A stretch of 64,000 nt of DNA from positions 38,064 through 102,063 of the forward strand of contig NZ_RAXV01000007.1 of assembly GCF_003611465.1 (NCBI RefSeq), given 5' to 3'. The notes beneath the pieces are model-generated. The model was not told where the DNA came from. It did not search any database and saw only the letters and a program-made list of their open reading frames with translations. The stretch is from Acinetobacter tianfuensis. GTDB taxonomy: Bacteria; Pseudomonadota; Gammaproteobacteria; Pseudomonadales; Moraxellaceae. The position numbers were made by a program, and so were the translations under genes. Shown here one piece after another: positions 9,571-18,945 of the stretch. The number at the start of each line of letters is the position of its first letter. The stretch's first letter is position 1.

Positions 9571-10824
9571 ATGATGTCTGCAAAGCTTTGGGCTCCGGCC
9601 CTGACTGCTTGCGCATTAGCAACAAGTATTGCACTTGTAGGCTGCAGCAAAGATCCAAAGGAGGCACAGCAAGCTGGCGCTGCTCAGCAAATGCCTCCAA
9701 CTGAAGTTGGAATTATTGTTGCTCAGCCGCAAAGCGTGGAACAGTCTGTAGAACTTTCAGGCCGTACTACAGCATTTGAAATTTCCGAAGTGCGACCGCA
9801 AGCCAGCGGTGTCGTTCTGAAACGTCTTTTTGCTGAAGGCAGCTATGTCCGCGAAGGCCAAGCACTGTATGAAATCGACTCTAGCACTAACCGTGCAAAT
9901 GTCGATAACGCACGTGCGTCTATTGCCAGCGCTGAAGCAAACTTAAACGTTTTACGCGTTAAAGAAGGCCGCTACCGCCAATTGGTAGGCACAAACGCCA
10001 TTTCTAAGCAAGAATATGACGACATTGCTGCACAAGTGAAACTTGCTGAAGCAACATTAAACGCCAACCGCGCTACGTTAAAAAATGCTGAAATCAACCT
10101 AGGTTATTCAACTGTCCGTGCGCCAATTTCAGGTCAAACGAACCGCTCTACAGTCACTTCAGGCGCATTGGTAACCGCCAATCAGGCAGATCCGCTGGTA
10201 ACTATTCAGCGCTTAGATCCAATCTATGTTGACATTAACCAGTCAAGCGCTGAATTGCTTCGTTTGCGTCAGCAGCTGAGCAAAGGCGCTCTCGACAGCA
10301 GCAACAACACGAAAGTGAAGTTAAAGCTTGAAGATGGCAGCGAATACTCACAAGAAGGCCGTTTAGCTTTTTCTGATGCAAGTGTAAACCCAGATACAGG
10401 CACAGTTACTTTGCGCGCAGTATTCCCGAACCCGAATCACCTGCTGCTTCCGGGCATGTTTGCAAATGCAAAAATCGTACAAGGCGTAATTCCAAACGCT
10501 TATTTGATCCCGCAAGCTGCAATTACACGCACCCCGACAGGCCAAGCAATGGCAATGCTGGTCAATGAAAAAGGCGCTGTTGAACCTCGTCCTGTAACTA
10601 CTGCAGGCGTTCAAGGTAAAGACTGGATCGTAACAGACGGTTTGAAACCGGGTGAAAAAGTCATTGTTGACGGTATTGCAAAAGTAAAACCTGAACAGCA
10701 AGTTACTGCTAAACCTTACCAGCCAAAAGCTGTGCCTCAAGGTGCACCAAGCGCGGCAAGCCAAGCTAAACCTGCTTCTGAAGCAGAAGCTAAACCAGAA
10801 CAAAAATCTACTTCAAATTCATAA
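9571..10824 (+). CDS. adeI: RND efflux periplasmic adaptor AdeI
   Basis: 417-residue membrane-fusion lipoprotein. Signal peptide with lipobox ALVGC (Cys25), then beta-barrel and lipoyl halves (SEVRPQASGVVLKRLFAEGSYVREGQ), an alpha hairpin (about residues 110-165) and the second lipoyl half (NLGYSTVRAPISGQTNRS). It links the inner-membrane pump AdeJ to the outer-membrane channel AdeK. The first 25 residues agree with A. baumannii AdeI as I remember it. The C-terminal tail is Ala/Lys/Glu-rich. GAGGTGGAAG precedes the start. adeJ begins 12 bases after the stop. Confidence 0.93.
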   Translation: MMSAKLWAPALTACALATSIALVGCSKDPKEAQQAGAAQQMPPTEVGIIVAQPQSVEQSVELSGRTTAFEISEVRPQASGVVLKRLFAEGSYVREGQALYEIDSSTNRANVDNARASIASAEANLNVLRVKEGRYRQLVGTNAISKQEYDDIAAQVKLAEATLNANRATLKNAEINLGYSTVRAPISGQTNRSTVTSGALVTANQADPLVTIQRLDPIYVDINQSSAELLRLRQQLSKGALDSSNNTKVKLKLEDGSEYSQEGRLAFSDASVNPDTGTVTLRAVFPNPNHLLLPGMFANAKIVQGVIPNAYLIPQAAITRTPTGQAMAMLVNEKGAVEPRPVTTAGVQGKDWIVTDGLKPGEKVIVDGIAKVKPEQQVTAKPYQPKAVPQGAPSAASQAKPASEAEAKPEQKSTSNS

Positions 10825-10836
10825 GGGGTAGACTGA

Positions 10837-13800
10837 ATGGCTCAATTCTTTATTCATCGCCCCATCTTTGCATGGGTGATTGCATTAGTCATTATGCTGG
10901 CGGGTGTTCTCACGCTCAGCAAAATGCCTATCGCGCAGTATCCGACCATTGCTCCGCCAACGGTCACGATTTCTGCAACATATCCAGGTGCATCTGCCGC
11001 TACAGTTGAAAATACAGTAACGCAGATCATCGAACAGCAAATGAATGGTCTAGACGGCTTGCGCTATATCTCGTCAAACAGCGCAGGTAACGGCCAAGCG
11101 TCTATTTCATTAAACTTTGAACAAGGGATCGATCCAGATATCGCCCAAGTTCAAGTGCAAAACAAACTGCAGTCTGCCACTGCGCTTTTACCTGAAGATG
11201 TACAGCGTCAAGGGGTAAAAGTAACCAAGTCAGGCGCCAGCTTCCTGCAAGTTTTAGCGTTTTATTCTCCTGATGGCAGTTTGTCTGCAAATGACATTAA
11301 AGACTATGTAAACTCAAATATTTCTGAGCCTCTAAGCCGCGTTGCCGGTGTGGGTGAAGTACAGGTGTTTGGCGGTTCATATGCAATGCGTATTTGGATG
11401 GATCCATCTAAAATGGCAAGCCTGCAAGTCACTCCAAGTGATATTGCTGCAGCATTAAGAACACAAAACGCTCAGGTTGCAGTAGGTCAGCTCGGCGGTG
11501 CGCCCTCTATTGAAGGCCAAGTGCTGAATGCAACAGTGAATGCGCAAAGCTTACTGACAACACCTGAAGAGTTTCAAAACATCTTCCTGAAAAATACGGC
11601 GAGCGGCGCTCAAGTACGCTTAGGCGATGTGGCCCGTATTGAATTAGGTGCAGATAACTATCAGTTCGACTCTAAATTTAATGGCAAGCCTGCCGGCGGT
11701 GTTGCAATTAAACTTGCAACAGGCGCTAACGCGCTTGATACAGCAGAAGCTGTAGAAGCGCGCCTTGTTGATTTACGTAAAAACTACCCTGCAGGCATGC
11801 AGGACAAGCTTGCGTTTGATACAACGCCATTTATTAAACTGTCAATTGAATCTGTAGTACATACACTGATTGAAGCTGTTATTCTGGTATTCCTTGTCAT
11901 GTTCCTGTTCTTGCAGAACTGGCGCGCAACATTGATTCCAACAATGGCCGTACCTGTTGTTGTATTAGGCACCTTTGCAGTTATTAACGTTTTCGGTTTC
12001 TCAATCAACACATTAACCATGTTCGCCATGGTACTGGCTATTGGCCTTCTGGTCGATGACGCCATCGTTGTAGTAGAAAACGTTGAACGTGTCATGGTCG
12101 AAGAACACCTCGACCCTGTGAGCGCTACCGAAAAATCAATGAAGCAGATTTCTGGCGCATTGATTGGTATTACTTCTGTATTAACTGCGGTATTCGTACC
12201 GATGGCATTTATGAGCGGCACAACAGGCGTGATTTACCGCCAGTTCTCCATTACGCTTGTAACCGCCATGATTTTGTCACTGATTGTGGCATTAACCTTT
12301 ACTCCAGCTTTATGTGCGACCATGCTGAAACAGCATGATCCAAACAAAGCAACAAGCAATAATATCTTTGCCCGTTTCTTCCGCTGGTTTAACCAAGCAT
12401 TTGACAAAGTTGCTGGAAAATACCAGAACGGCGTTAACCGCATGACGCATGCCAAAGTGTTTTCTGGCGTGCTGTATCTTGTGGTGATTGCAATTCTTGG
12501 CTTCCTGTTCACTAAGCTGCCGTCATCGTTCCTTCCAGATGAGGACCAAGGTGTTGTTATGACACTGGTTCAATTGCCGCCAAATGCGACATTGGAACGT
12601 ACTGATAAAACCATCAGCACCATGACTGACTACTTCCTTAATAAAGAAAAAGACTATGTTGAATCTGTATTCAGCGTATCTGGCTTCTCATTTACAGGTG
12701 TAGGTCAAAATGCTGGCTTAGCGTTCATTAAACTGAAAGACTGGGAAGAGCGCACAACGCCTGAAGCAAAAGTCGGTTCGATTATTCAGCGCGGCATGGC
12801 ATTGAACATGATTGTAAAAGATGCGTCCTATATCATGCCTTTACAGCTTCCTGCAATGCCTGAATTAGGTGTAACAGCTGGCTTTAACTTGCAATTGAAA
12901 GATGCAAGCGGCAGCGGACACGATCAATTGCTGAATGCGCGTAATGCCATTTTAGGCATGGCGGCTCAAGACAAGCGCTTAGTCGGCGTGCGTCCAAATG
13001 GTCAGGAAGATACACCGCAGTACAAGATCATTGTTGACCAAGCGCAAGCTGGCGCCATGGGCGTAAGCATCGCCGAGATCAATACCACGATGGGTATGGC
13101 TTGGGGCGGTTCGTATATCAATGACTTCGTCGACCGCGGCCGTGTGAAAAAGGTTTATGTGCAAGGCGAAGCGGATTCCCGCATGATGCCGGAAGACTTA
13201 GACAAATGGTATGTCCGCAACAACCAAGGCACAATGGTTCCGTTCTCTGCATTCGCAACTGGCCAATGGACCTATGGTTCTCCGCGTCTTGAACGTTATA
13301 ACGGCATTTCATCGATGAACATTCAAGGTACTCCTGCTCCAGGCGTCAGCTCTGGTGATGCCATGGCTGCCATGGAAGAAATCGTTGCTAAACTTCCATC
13401 TATGGGACTTAGCGGCTATGACTATGAATGGACAGGCCTATCTCTGGAAGAACGTGAGTCAGGTGCTCAAGCGCCAATTATCTACACACTTTCTTTACTG
13501 ATTGTATTCCTGTGTCTGGCTGCTTTATACGAAAGCTGGTCAATTCCATTCTCTGTCCTTTTGGTTGTACCTCTAGGTGTTGTTGGTGCAGTCGCATTAA
13601 CCTTCATTGGTATGGTTCTGTTTAAAGATCCGAACCTTTCTAACAACATTTACTTCCAAGTCGCAATCATTGCAGTCATTGGTTTGGCTGCCAAAAATGC
13701 GATTTTGATTGTAGAATTTGCGAAAGAGCTTCAGGAAAGCGGTGAAGAACTGTTTGACGCAACAATGCATGCTGCAAAAATGCGTTTACGTCCAATCATT

Positions 13801-14016
13801 ATGACCACTCTAGCCTTCGGTTTTGGTGTACTTCCGCTTGCGTTAGCATCTGGCGCGGGTGCAGGCAGCCAGCACTCTGTAGGTTATGGTGTACTGGGCG
13901 GCGTAATCAGTTCAACCTTATTAGGCATCTTCTTTATCCCTGTGTTCTACGTATGGATTCGAAGCATCTTTAAATACAAACCAAAACAACAAAATAATCA
14001 GGAGCACGCATCGTGA
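10837..14016 (+). CDS. adeJ: RND multidrug efflux transporter AdeJ
   Basis: 1,059-residue inner-membrane proton/drug antiporter of the HAE1 group. It shows the expected features: N-terminal MAQFFIHRPIFAWVIALVIML helix, proton-relay Asp pair in GLLVDDAIVVVENVERV, the second-half Lys in GLAAKNAILIVEFAKEL, and twelve hydrophobic segments in two sets of six around large periplasmic loops. AdeIJK exports a wide range of drugs including beta-lactams, fluoroquinolones and tetracyclines, and contributes to intrinsic resistance. The end overlaps the adeK start by 4 bases (GTGA), indicating translational coupling. No frameshift or missing key residue. Confidence 0.95.
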   Translation: MAQFFIHRPIFAWVIALVIMLAGVLTLSKMPIAQYPTIAPPTVTISATYPGASAATVENTVTQIIEQQMNGLDGLRYISSNSAGNGQASISLNFEQGIDPDIAQVQVQNKLQSATALLPEDVQRQGVKVTKSGASFLQVLAFYSPDGSLSANDIKDYVNSNISEPLSRVAGVGEVQVFGGSYAMRIWMDPSKMASLQVTPSDIAAALRTQNAQVAVGQLGGAPSIEGQVLNATVNAQSLLTTPEEFQNIFLKNTASGAQVRLGDVARIELGADNYQFDSKFNGKPAGGVAIKLATGANALDTAEAVEARLVDLRKNYPAGMQDKLAFDTTPFIKLSIESVVHTLIEAVILVFLVMFLFLQNWRATLIPTMAVPVVVLGTFAVINVFGFSINTLTMFAMVLAIGLLVDDAIVVVENVERVMVEEHLDPVSATEKSMKQISGALIGITSVLTAVFVPMAFMSGTTGVIYRQFSITLVTAMILSLIVALTFTPALCATMLKQHDPNKATSNNIFARFFRWFNQAFDKVAGKYQNGVNRMTHAKVFSGVLYLVVIAILGFLFTKLPSSFLPDEDQGVVMTLVQLPPNATLERTDKTISTMTDYFLNKEKDYVESVFSVSGFSFTGVGQNAGLAFIKLKDWEERTTPEAKVGSIIQRGMALNMIVKDASYIMPLQLPAMPELGVTAGFNLQLKDASGSGHDQLLNARNAILGMAAQDKRLVGVRPNGQEDTPQYKIIVDQAQAGAMGVSIAEINTTMGMAWGGSYINDFVDRGRVKKVYVQGEADSRMMPEDLDKWYVRNNQGTMVPFSAFATGQWTYGSPRLERYNGISSMNIQGTPAPGVSSGDAMAAMEEIVAKLPSMGLSGYDYEWTGLSLEERESGAQAPIIYTLSLLIVFLCLAALYESWSIPFSVLLVVPLGVVGAVALTFIGMVLFKDPNLSNNIYFQVAIIAVIGLAAKNAILIVEFAKELQESGEELFDATMHAAKMRLRPIIMTTLAFGFGVLPLALASGAGAGSQHSVGYGVLGGVISSTLLGIFFIPVFYVWIRSIFKYKPKQQNNQEHAS

Positions 14017-15464
14017 TGCAAAATATATGGTCTATTGCAGGTCGTAGCATTGCGGTTTCTTCACTTGCGCTTGCTTTGGCTGCCTGCCAAAGCATGCGCG
14101 GTCCAGAACCTGCCGCTCAGGCGAACATTCCAGAAGGTTACAGCAGTTATGCTTCTGGTTCATCTGCTGCAGAACAAGGCTATAAAGAGTTCTTTGCTGA
14201 TCAGCGTTTAGTTCAAGTGCTGGATTTAGCTTTGGCGAATAACCGCGACCTGCGCACTGCCGCTCTGAATATTCAGCGTGCGCAGCAGCAATACCAAATC
14301 ACTTCGAACAATCAGCTTCCAACGATTGGCGCAAGCGGCGGTGTATTGCGTCAGGACACGCTCAGTTCTCAAAAGCCCATGACTTCTTATAATGTCGGTT
14401 TAGGCGTGACTGCGTATGAGCTGGATTTTTGGGGCCGTGTACGCAGCCTGAAAGACAACGCTTTGGATAACTATCTGGCAACGGCAAGCGCACGTGATGC
14501 AACGCAAATTGCTTTGGTTGGCCAAGTTGCTCAAGCATGGCTCAGCTACTCATTTGCAAATGCCAATCTGAAACTGGCTGACCAAACCCTTAAAACGCAG
14601 CTTGAGTCTTATAACTTGAACAAAAAGCGTTTTGATGTCGGTATTGACAGCGAAGTTCCTGTACGCCAAGCGCAGATTTCAGTTGAAACAGCCCGCAATG
14701 ATGTAGCGAACTATAAGACACAAGTTGCTCAAGCACAGAATATGCTGAATCTGCTGGTAGGCCAGCAAGTTCCAGCAAATCTGCTGCCTGCTCAGCGTGT
14801 TACCCGCATTACATCAAGCAATGCAATGGGCACAGGCATTCCAAGTGACTTGCTGAACAACCGCCCAGATGTACGCGCAGCTGAATACAAACTTTCTGCA
14901 GCCGGCGCAAACATTGGCGCAGCAAAAGCGCGTTTGTTCCCCACCATCAGCCTAACTGGCTCTGCGGGCTATGCATCGACAGATTTAAGCGACCTGTTTA
15001 AATCTGGCGCATTTGTATGGTCATTAGGCCCAAGCCTAGACATCCCGCTTTGGGACTGGGGCACACGCAAAGCAAACATCAAAATTTCAGAAACTGACCG
15101 TGAAATTGCTTTATCTGATTATGAAAAATCAATTCAAACTGCGTTCAGTGAAGTGAATGATGCCTTAGCTGTGCGTCAAAATATTGGTGACCGCTTAGCA
15201 GCTCAGAAACGTTTAGTCGATGCAACCAATACCACTTACAAGCTTTCTAATGCCCGCTTCCGCGCAGGTATCGACAGCTATTTAACAGTATTGGATGCAC
15301 AGCGTACTTCTTATGGCGCTGAACAAGGCTTGCTTCTGCTTGAACAAGCGAACTTGAACAACCAAGTGGAACTGTACAAATCATTAGGCGGCGGCTTAAA
15401 AGCCAATACCTCTGATGCTGTACAAATTCAGCAGTCTTCTGCAGAACGCAAAGCAGCGCAATAA
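14013..15464 (+). CDS. adeK: RND outer-membrane channel AdeK
   Basis: 483-residue OprM/TolC-type lipoprotein. Lipobox ALAAC (Cys25) follows a short signal peptide; repeated outer-membrane-efflux halves contain YELDFWGRVRSLKDNAL, NLLVGQQVP, LLNNRPDVRAAEYKLSAAGANIGAAKARLFPTISLTGS and RFRAGIDSYLTVLDAQRT. It forms the trimeric exit duct for AdeI-AdeJ. Starts: GTG at 14013 overlaps the adeJ stop and has AGGAG 8 bases upstream; ATG at 14016 is equally possible. A strong terminator follows, closing the operon. Confidence 0.94.
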   Translation: MMQNIWSIAGRSIAVSSLALALAACQSMRGPEPAAQANIPEGYSSYASGSSAAEQGYKEFFADQRLVQVLDLALANNRDLRTAALNIQRAQQQYQITSNNQLPTIGASGGVLRQDTLSSQKPMTSYNVGLGVTAYELDFWGRVRSLKDNALDNYLATASARDATQIALVGQVAQAWLSYSFANANLKLADQTLKTQLESYNLNKKRFDVGIDSEVPVRQAQISVETARNDVANYKTQVAQAQNMLNLLVGQQVPANLLPAQRVTRITSSNAMGTGIPSDLLNNRPDVRAAEYKLSAAGANIGAAKARLFPTISLTGSAGYASTDLSDLFKSGAFVWSLGPSLDIPLWDWGTRKANIKISETDREIALSDYEKSIQTAFSEVNDALAVRQNIGDRLAAQKRLVDATNTTYKLSNARFRAGIDSYLTVLDAQRTSYGAEQGLLLLEQANLNNQVELYKSLGGGLKANTSDAVQIQQSSAERKAAQ

Positions 15465-15498
15465 ACGAAACAGCAGGTACTGGTTTAACCGGTACTTT

Positions 15499-15526
15499 AA
15501 AAAAGCTCACCTCGGTGGGCTTTTTT
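15499..15526 (+). terminator. Terminator of pap2-adeIJK
   Basis: A tract, GCTCACC, loop TCG, GGTGGGC, six Ts. The stem is 7 bp with one G-T pair and starts 34 bases after the adeK stop. Confidence 0.9.
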
Positions 15527-15588
15527 ATTGCAATTTCAACGCAGTTTACCTATCTTCAATATCAATCTCATTGTCAAATATTTGCATC

Positions 15589-15945
15589 ATGCTTTTAAGT
15601 AATCTTGAATCTGTTCCGGGCCATACCATTACGCAGCAGCTGGATGTTGTTTATGGCAGCACTGTACGCAGCAAACATGCAGGCCGTGACTTGCTTGCTG
15701 GACTGAAAAATATTGTCGGCGGCGAACTCACTGCTTACACAGAGCTGCTGGAAGAATCCCGCCAAGAAGCCATGGAGCGTATGATTGCAAAAGCGCAAAA
15801 CTTAGGCGCCAATGCTATTGTGGGCATCCGTTTTTCTACGTCTAACATTGCCCAAGGTGCATCTGAATTGTTTGTTTACGGCACTGCGGTACATGTCGAA
15901 GCGAACCAGCCAAAACTGCCTGACCCATTTCCTGCACAAGGTTAA
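15589..15945 (+). CDS. UPF0145/YbjQ-like protein (DUF74), soluble
   Basis: 118 residues with the compact DUF74 pattern: VPGHTITQQLDVVYGSTVRSKHAGRDLLAGLKNIVGGELTAYTELLEESRQEAMERMIAKAQNLGANAIVGIRFSTSNI. Proteins of this family assemble into rings; their role is unknown although they are sometimes called heavy-metal-binding. The start is the first plausible Met after the adeK terminator, with no strong Shine-Dalgarno site, so it is uncertain. A second, membrane-anchored member of the same family follows after 5 bases. Confidence 0.82.
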   Translation: MLLSNLESVPGHTITQQLDVVYGSTVRSKHAGRDLLAGLKNIVGGELTAYTELLEESRQEAMERMIAKAQNLGANAIVGIRFSTSNIAQGASELFVYGTAVHVEANQPKLPDPFPAQG

Positions 15946-15950
15946 ACGCC

Positions 15951-16388
15951 ATGGATGCTTTTTTATTAAAAGTCACCATTTTTGTGATTTTGTTTGCCGT
16001 GGGCTGGGGCTTTGGCCGCCATGCAGAACGCAAGCACCTCACCGAGCTGGAAATACAGGAAAAACGTCTCGCCTACATCCGTTTAGACAGCAGCCGCTTT
16101 AAAACCACAGAACATTCAGGGCAATTGGTATCCAGCAATGTGGTGATTTCGCACGATTATTTTAAATATGTCATTGCGAATATTCAGAACTTTTTTGGCG
16201 GCAACCTCAGCAGCTATGAAACGGTGGTTGAACGCGCCAGACGCGAGGCTGTGGTGCGCCTTAAGCTGGAAGCTGAAAAGATTGGCGCATCTGAAATATT
16301 GGGTTTGCGCCTCAGCACGACCGAAATGGGTATGGACGGCGGCATGGTTGAAGTGTTTGCGTATGGCACGGCGATTCAAAACCACTGA
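15951..16388 (+). CDS. UPF0145/YbjQ-like protein with N-terminal membrane helix
   Basis: 145 residues. Residues 5-22 form a hydrophobic helix (LLKVTIFVILFAVGWGFG), then a DUF74 domain: LVSSNVVISHDYFKYVIANIQNFFGGNLSSYETVVERARREAVVRLKLEAEKIGASEILGLRLST. It lies 5 bases after its soluble paralogue and is surely cotranscribed. The pair may form a mixed ring tethered to the membrane; that is inference from the arrangement. Function unknown. It converges on the next gene with an 18-base gap. Confidence 0.8.
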   Translation: MDAFLLKVTIFVILFAVGWGFGRHAERKHLTELEIQEKRLAYIRLDSSRFKTTEHSGQLVSSNVVISHDYFKYVIANIQNFFGGNLSSYETVVERARREAVVRLKLEAEKIGASEILGLRLSTTEMGMDGGMVEVFAYGTAIQNH

Positions 16389-16405
16389 CTCTACCAATAA
16401 TATCT

Positions 16406-17158
16406 TCAATACAGATACTCACTGCGGTATGCTTTGGGTATTTGGTATTGCGAGCCATCAAATTTCAAATTAAATCTTTGCTCTGAAATCTGGTGTTTTG
16501 AATCTACACAATTTTCAATCATCCCATATGATTGATAGCTTTCAATTTCACTTTTTACAAAAATATCAAATCTTTGATTAGACTGTGTACTTTTCATAGT
16601 TAAGGTTGATTTACGGTATTTAACTTCCGCATTACAGCCCGTACCCATTTCGACTTGGGATTGGCTTACAATAAATCTATCTAAAAATTTTTGCTTATTT
16701 TTCAAATCGTATAAGTTCAACAAACTGAATGTGGAAGGATTTACACTTGATTGGACAGCATATCTAAAACGTACTCCTAACACGCGATTCTCTTTAGTTA
16801 TTCGATAATTTGCAGTATCTAAATGAATAGATTTTAAAGCTACAGCATCCGAGTTTAGTTCATCTTCATCATCAAATATAAATTTCACTACTGAACCATT
16901 TTGCGTAAATTTTAAAATTTTCAGCCGAAAACTTCCTATACCTGCATCTTCATAATCTGCTCTCCAAACAGCATAAGCCATAATCATTTCAGATGGATTC
17001 TCTGGATCAGGCTTACAATCTATTAAATCGCTCTCAGACGCTTTTATGTTGGCTTGTTTTAATACCATTTGAACAAGTGGCTTATTTTCGCAAATTTGTG
17101 CATAGGCACCCGTGATTAAGGTCGTCTGCAAAAGGATCAATTTAAGTGTTATTTTCAT
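16406..17158 (-). CDS. Hypothetical secreted protein
   Basis: 250 residues with a signal peptide (MKITLKLILLQTTLITGAYAQ, likely cut after AYA). The mature part is mixed alpha/beta in composition with four or so Cys that could form disulfides (CENK, DCKP, GCNAEV, ENCVDSK). I do not recognise the family. The coding sequence is visibly richer in A+T than the SDR and adeK genes beside it, which may mean later acquisition. It is monocistronic on the minus strand; a hairpin terminator of the upstream SDR gene separates them. Confidence 0.7.
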   Translation of the reverse strand: MKITLKLILLQTTLITGAYAQICENKPLVQMVLKQANIKASESDLIDCKPDPENPSEMIMAYAVWRADYEDAGIGSFRLKILKFTQNGSVVKFIFDDEDELNSDAVALKSIHLDTANYRITKENRVLGVRFRYAVQSSVNPSTFSLLNLYDLKNKQKFLDRFIVSQSQVEMGTGCNAEVKYRKSTLTMKSTQSNQRFDIFVKSEIESYQSYGMIENCVDSKHQISEQRFNLKFDGSQYQIPKAYRSEYLY

Positions 17159-17196
17159 TGAGTTATTTTCTTCTTATATGCTGAATATTTGAATAT

Positions 17197-17227
17197 AAAA
17201 AAGACGCCAATTTTATAAGCGTCTTTT
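17197..17227 (-). terminator. Terminator after the SDR gene
   Basis: AAAAGACGC, 11-base loop, GCGTCTTTT. On the minus strand the hairpin ends in a T run. It lies 27 bases past the SDR stop. Confidence 0.75.
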
Positions 17228-17254
17228 ATCATATACATGGCTTAGTGAAGTAGA

Positions 17255-18061
17255 TCACTTCACCTTCGCCTTACGAATCATTTTGTACAGTGTGCTTGGC
17301 GACAGACGTGAAACCCAAGTGCCAAGCAGCTCTTTGCGTCCGCCCACCACAATATACTCTTCACCTTTCAGCAGCGCTTTGACCGAAATTTTAGCAAACT
17401 CATCTGCTTCCAAACCATTGGCCGTCGCATCATTATCAAAACCTTGCGCCTTGCCTTCACCATTCAAGGCATTAATAGACACATTTGTTTTGACAAAACC
17501 CGGGAAAATCACGGAAACATCAACACCGTCATCGGCAACCTCGGCACGCAAACTGTTGGCCCACATATGAATCGCGGCTTTAGCCGCAGAATATGACGCC
17601 CGATACTGCGTACCTAAAAGACCAGCAACACTGGAGACAAAAACCACGCGCCCTGATTTTTGCGCCAACAAGGTCGGCAGCACCGTTTTGGTCAAAAAGA
17701 CCTGTGAAAAATAATCAACTTCTAAAATAGCGCGCTCAGTTTGCATCGAGGTTTCAGAAATTAAAGCGCGCTGACTTAAACCTGCATTATTGATCAGCCA
17801 ATCAATACGTCCTTTGCATTTTAAAACCTGTTCATGCGCATGGCGAATCTGCGCTTCATCCGTAATATCTGCCGCAATAGACAAATGCTGATCTGGATTT
17901 AACAGCCCCACACGTACATTTTCCAGCTCTTCAAAACGCCGAGCGGTTAAAATCACCTGCGCCCCCTGCAGCGCGCACTCCTGCGCCAGCGCCTTCCCTA
18001 AGCCAGATGAAGCGCCCGTGATCCAAACCACTTTACCATCCAAGCTATTTAATTTCGCCAT
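17255..18061 (-). CDS. Short-chain dehydrogenase/reductase
   Basis: 268 residues of the classical SDR fold: TGASSGLG (15-22) for NAD(P) binding, NNAG (91-94), catalytic Ser about 143-144 and Tyr157-x3-Lys161 (YSAAK). Arg41-Arg42 after beta-2 suggests NADP(H). The sequence resembles DHRS7-like members. The substrate cannot be inferred. It lies 40 bases downstream of a conserved hypothetical gene on the same strand, so the two are probably one transcript. Confidence 0.88.
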   Translation of the reverse strand: MAKLNSLDGKVVWITGASSGLGKALAQECALQGAQVILTARRFEELENVRVGLLNPDQHLSIAADITDEAQIRHAHEQVLKCKGRIDWLINNAGLSQRALISETSMQTERAILEVDYFSQVFLTKTVLPTLLAQKSGRVVFVSSVAGLLGTQYRASYSAAKAAIHMWANSLRAEVADDGVDVSVIFPGFVKTNVSINALNGEGKAQGFDNDATANGLEADEFAKISVKALLKGEEYIVVGGRKELLGTWVSRLSPSTLYKMIRKAKVK

Positions 18062-18101
18062 TTCCTGTTCCTTCGCTGCGCATATTCATGATTTTTCAGG
18101 C

Positions 18102-18767
18102 TCAGCCATGAGACTGGCCCTTTTGTATAAAACCGACAAAGTGATCAAAATACAGACTGATTTGAGCAGCATCATACATTGAACCTAATTTATCAAAACG
18201 CTTATAACCCAATTGAGTTGTCAAGTTAATCACGCCATTTAAAGTTTTATCGACCACCACATTAAACTTCAGCATTTTTTTAGGCTTGCGCACCAAATGT
18301 GTCACGCCTTGATCAACCACCTCTGTAAAGGCTTTCAGTGCAGTCGGCACATACTGATTGTTGCCCTGCTTCATTTGTTCCACACAGCCCATCAGCTCTG
18401 CAATCAAGGCATTGTCTACAGGATAGGTCACAAAAGTATCGCTATTTTGGTCTACTGTCATTTCATACAAGTAGTTCACCATAGGCTTTAAACGGTCATT
18501 GCCAAAAAATGATACAGACCACGGCATATATTTGCGGGTCATTTCAGTCACTTGCTGAATAATTTTTTCAGACTCATGATCATTAGAACTGGACATTTTT
18601 GCCATATTTCCAAACACTTGATCAATAATGTCGCAGGCGATATCCGCCAAAGTGTCCCCTAAAGGCTTTGCTACACTATCAGGATTATTATCGTTAATTT
18701 TTTGATAGATCCCCATAAAACGCTGGTGAGTTTCTGGCTGAATTTTAAGGAAAATTGTATAACTCAT
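18102..18767 (-). CDS. Conserved hypothetical protein
   Basis: 221 residues, largely helical, no signal peptide or membrane segment. It starts MSYTIFLKIQPETHQRFMGIYQ behind a strong GGAGG ribosome site 6 bases upstream. I do not recognise the family. It is first in a likely two-gene operon with the SDR. The region up to valS (18768-18945) holds the divergent promoters and shows no gene. Confidence 0.75.
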   Translation of the reverse strand: MSYTIFLKIQPETHQRFMGIYQKINDNNPDSVAKPLGDTLADIACDIIDQVFGNMAKMSSSNDHESEKIIQQVTEMTRKYMPWSVSFFGNDRLKPMVNYLYEMTVDQNSDTFVTYPVDNALIAELMGCVEQMKQGNNQYVPTALKAFTEVVDQGVTHLVRKPKKMLKFNVVVDKTLNGVINLTTQLGYKRFDKLGSMYDAAQISLYFDHFVGFIQKGQSHG

Positions 18768-18945
18768 TGCAGGCCTCCTTCTTATAGTGTTTGACGTTCT
18801 ACGCGTTCTTTTCTTAAGCCTATCATAATGCTAAGGATTCGTACTGCCAATTGGCGAAAGTTTACATTCTTGCAACATCCCTAAAACCGCATTTTTTTTG
18901 CTACAATGAACGCAATTTTTTATCCACTTTTGAATTGTTCGAACT

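Noticed and set aside
10837..14016. AdeB or another HAE1 pump instead of AdeJ
   Set aside because: The operon order (pap2-adaptor-pump-channel with its own outer-membrane gene) and the adaptor N-terminus match AdeIJK.
15415..15588. Extension of the first UPF0145 frame into adeK and through the terminator
   Set aside because: It runs through the adeK end and the intrinsic terminator; the DUF74 fold begins only after 15589.
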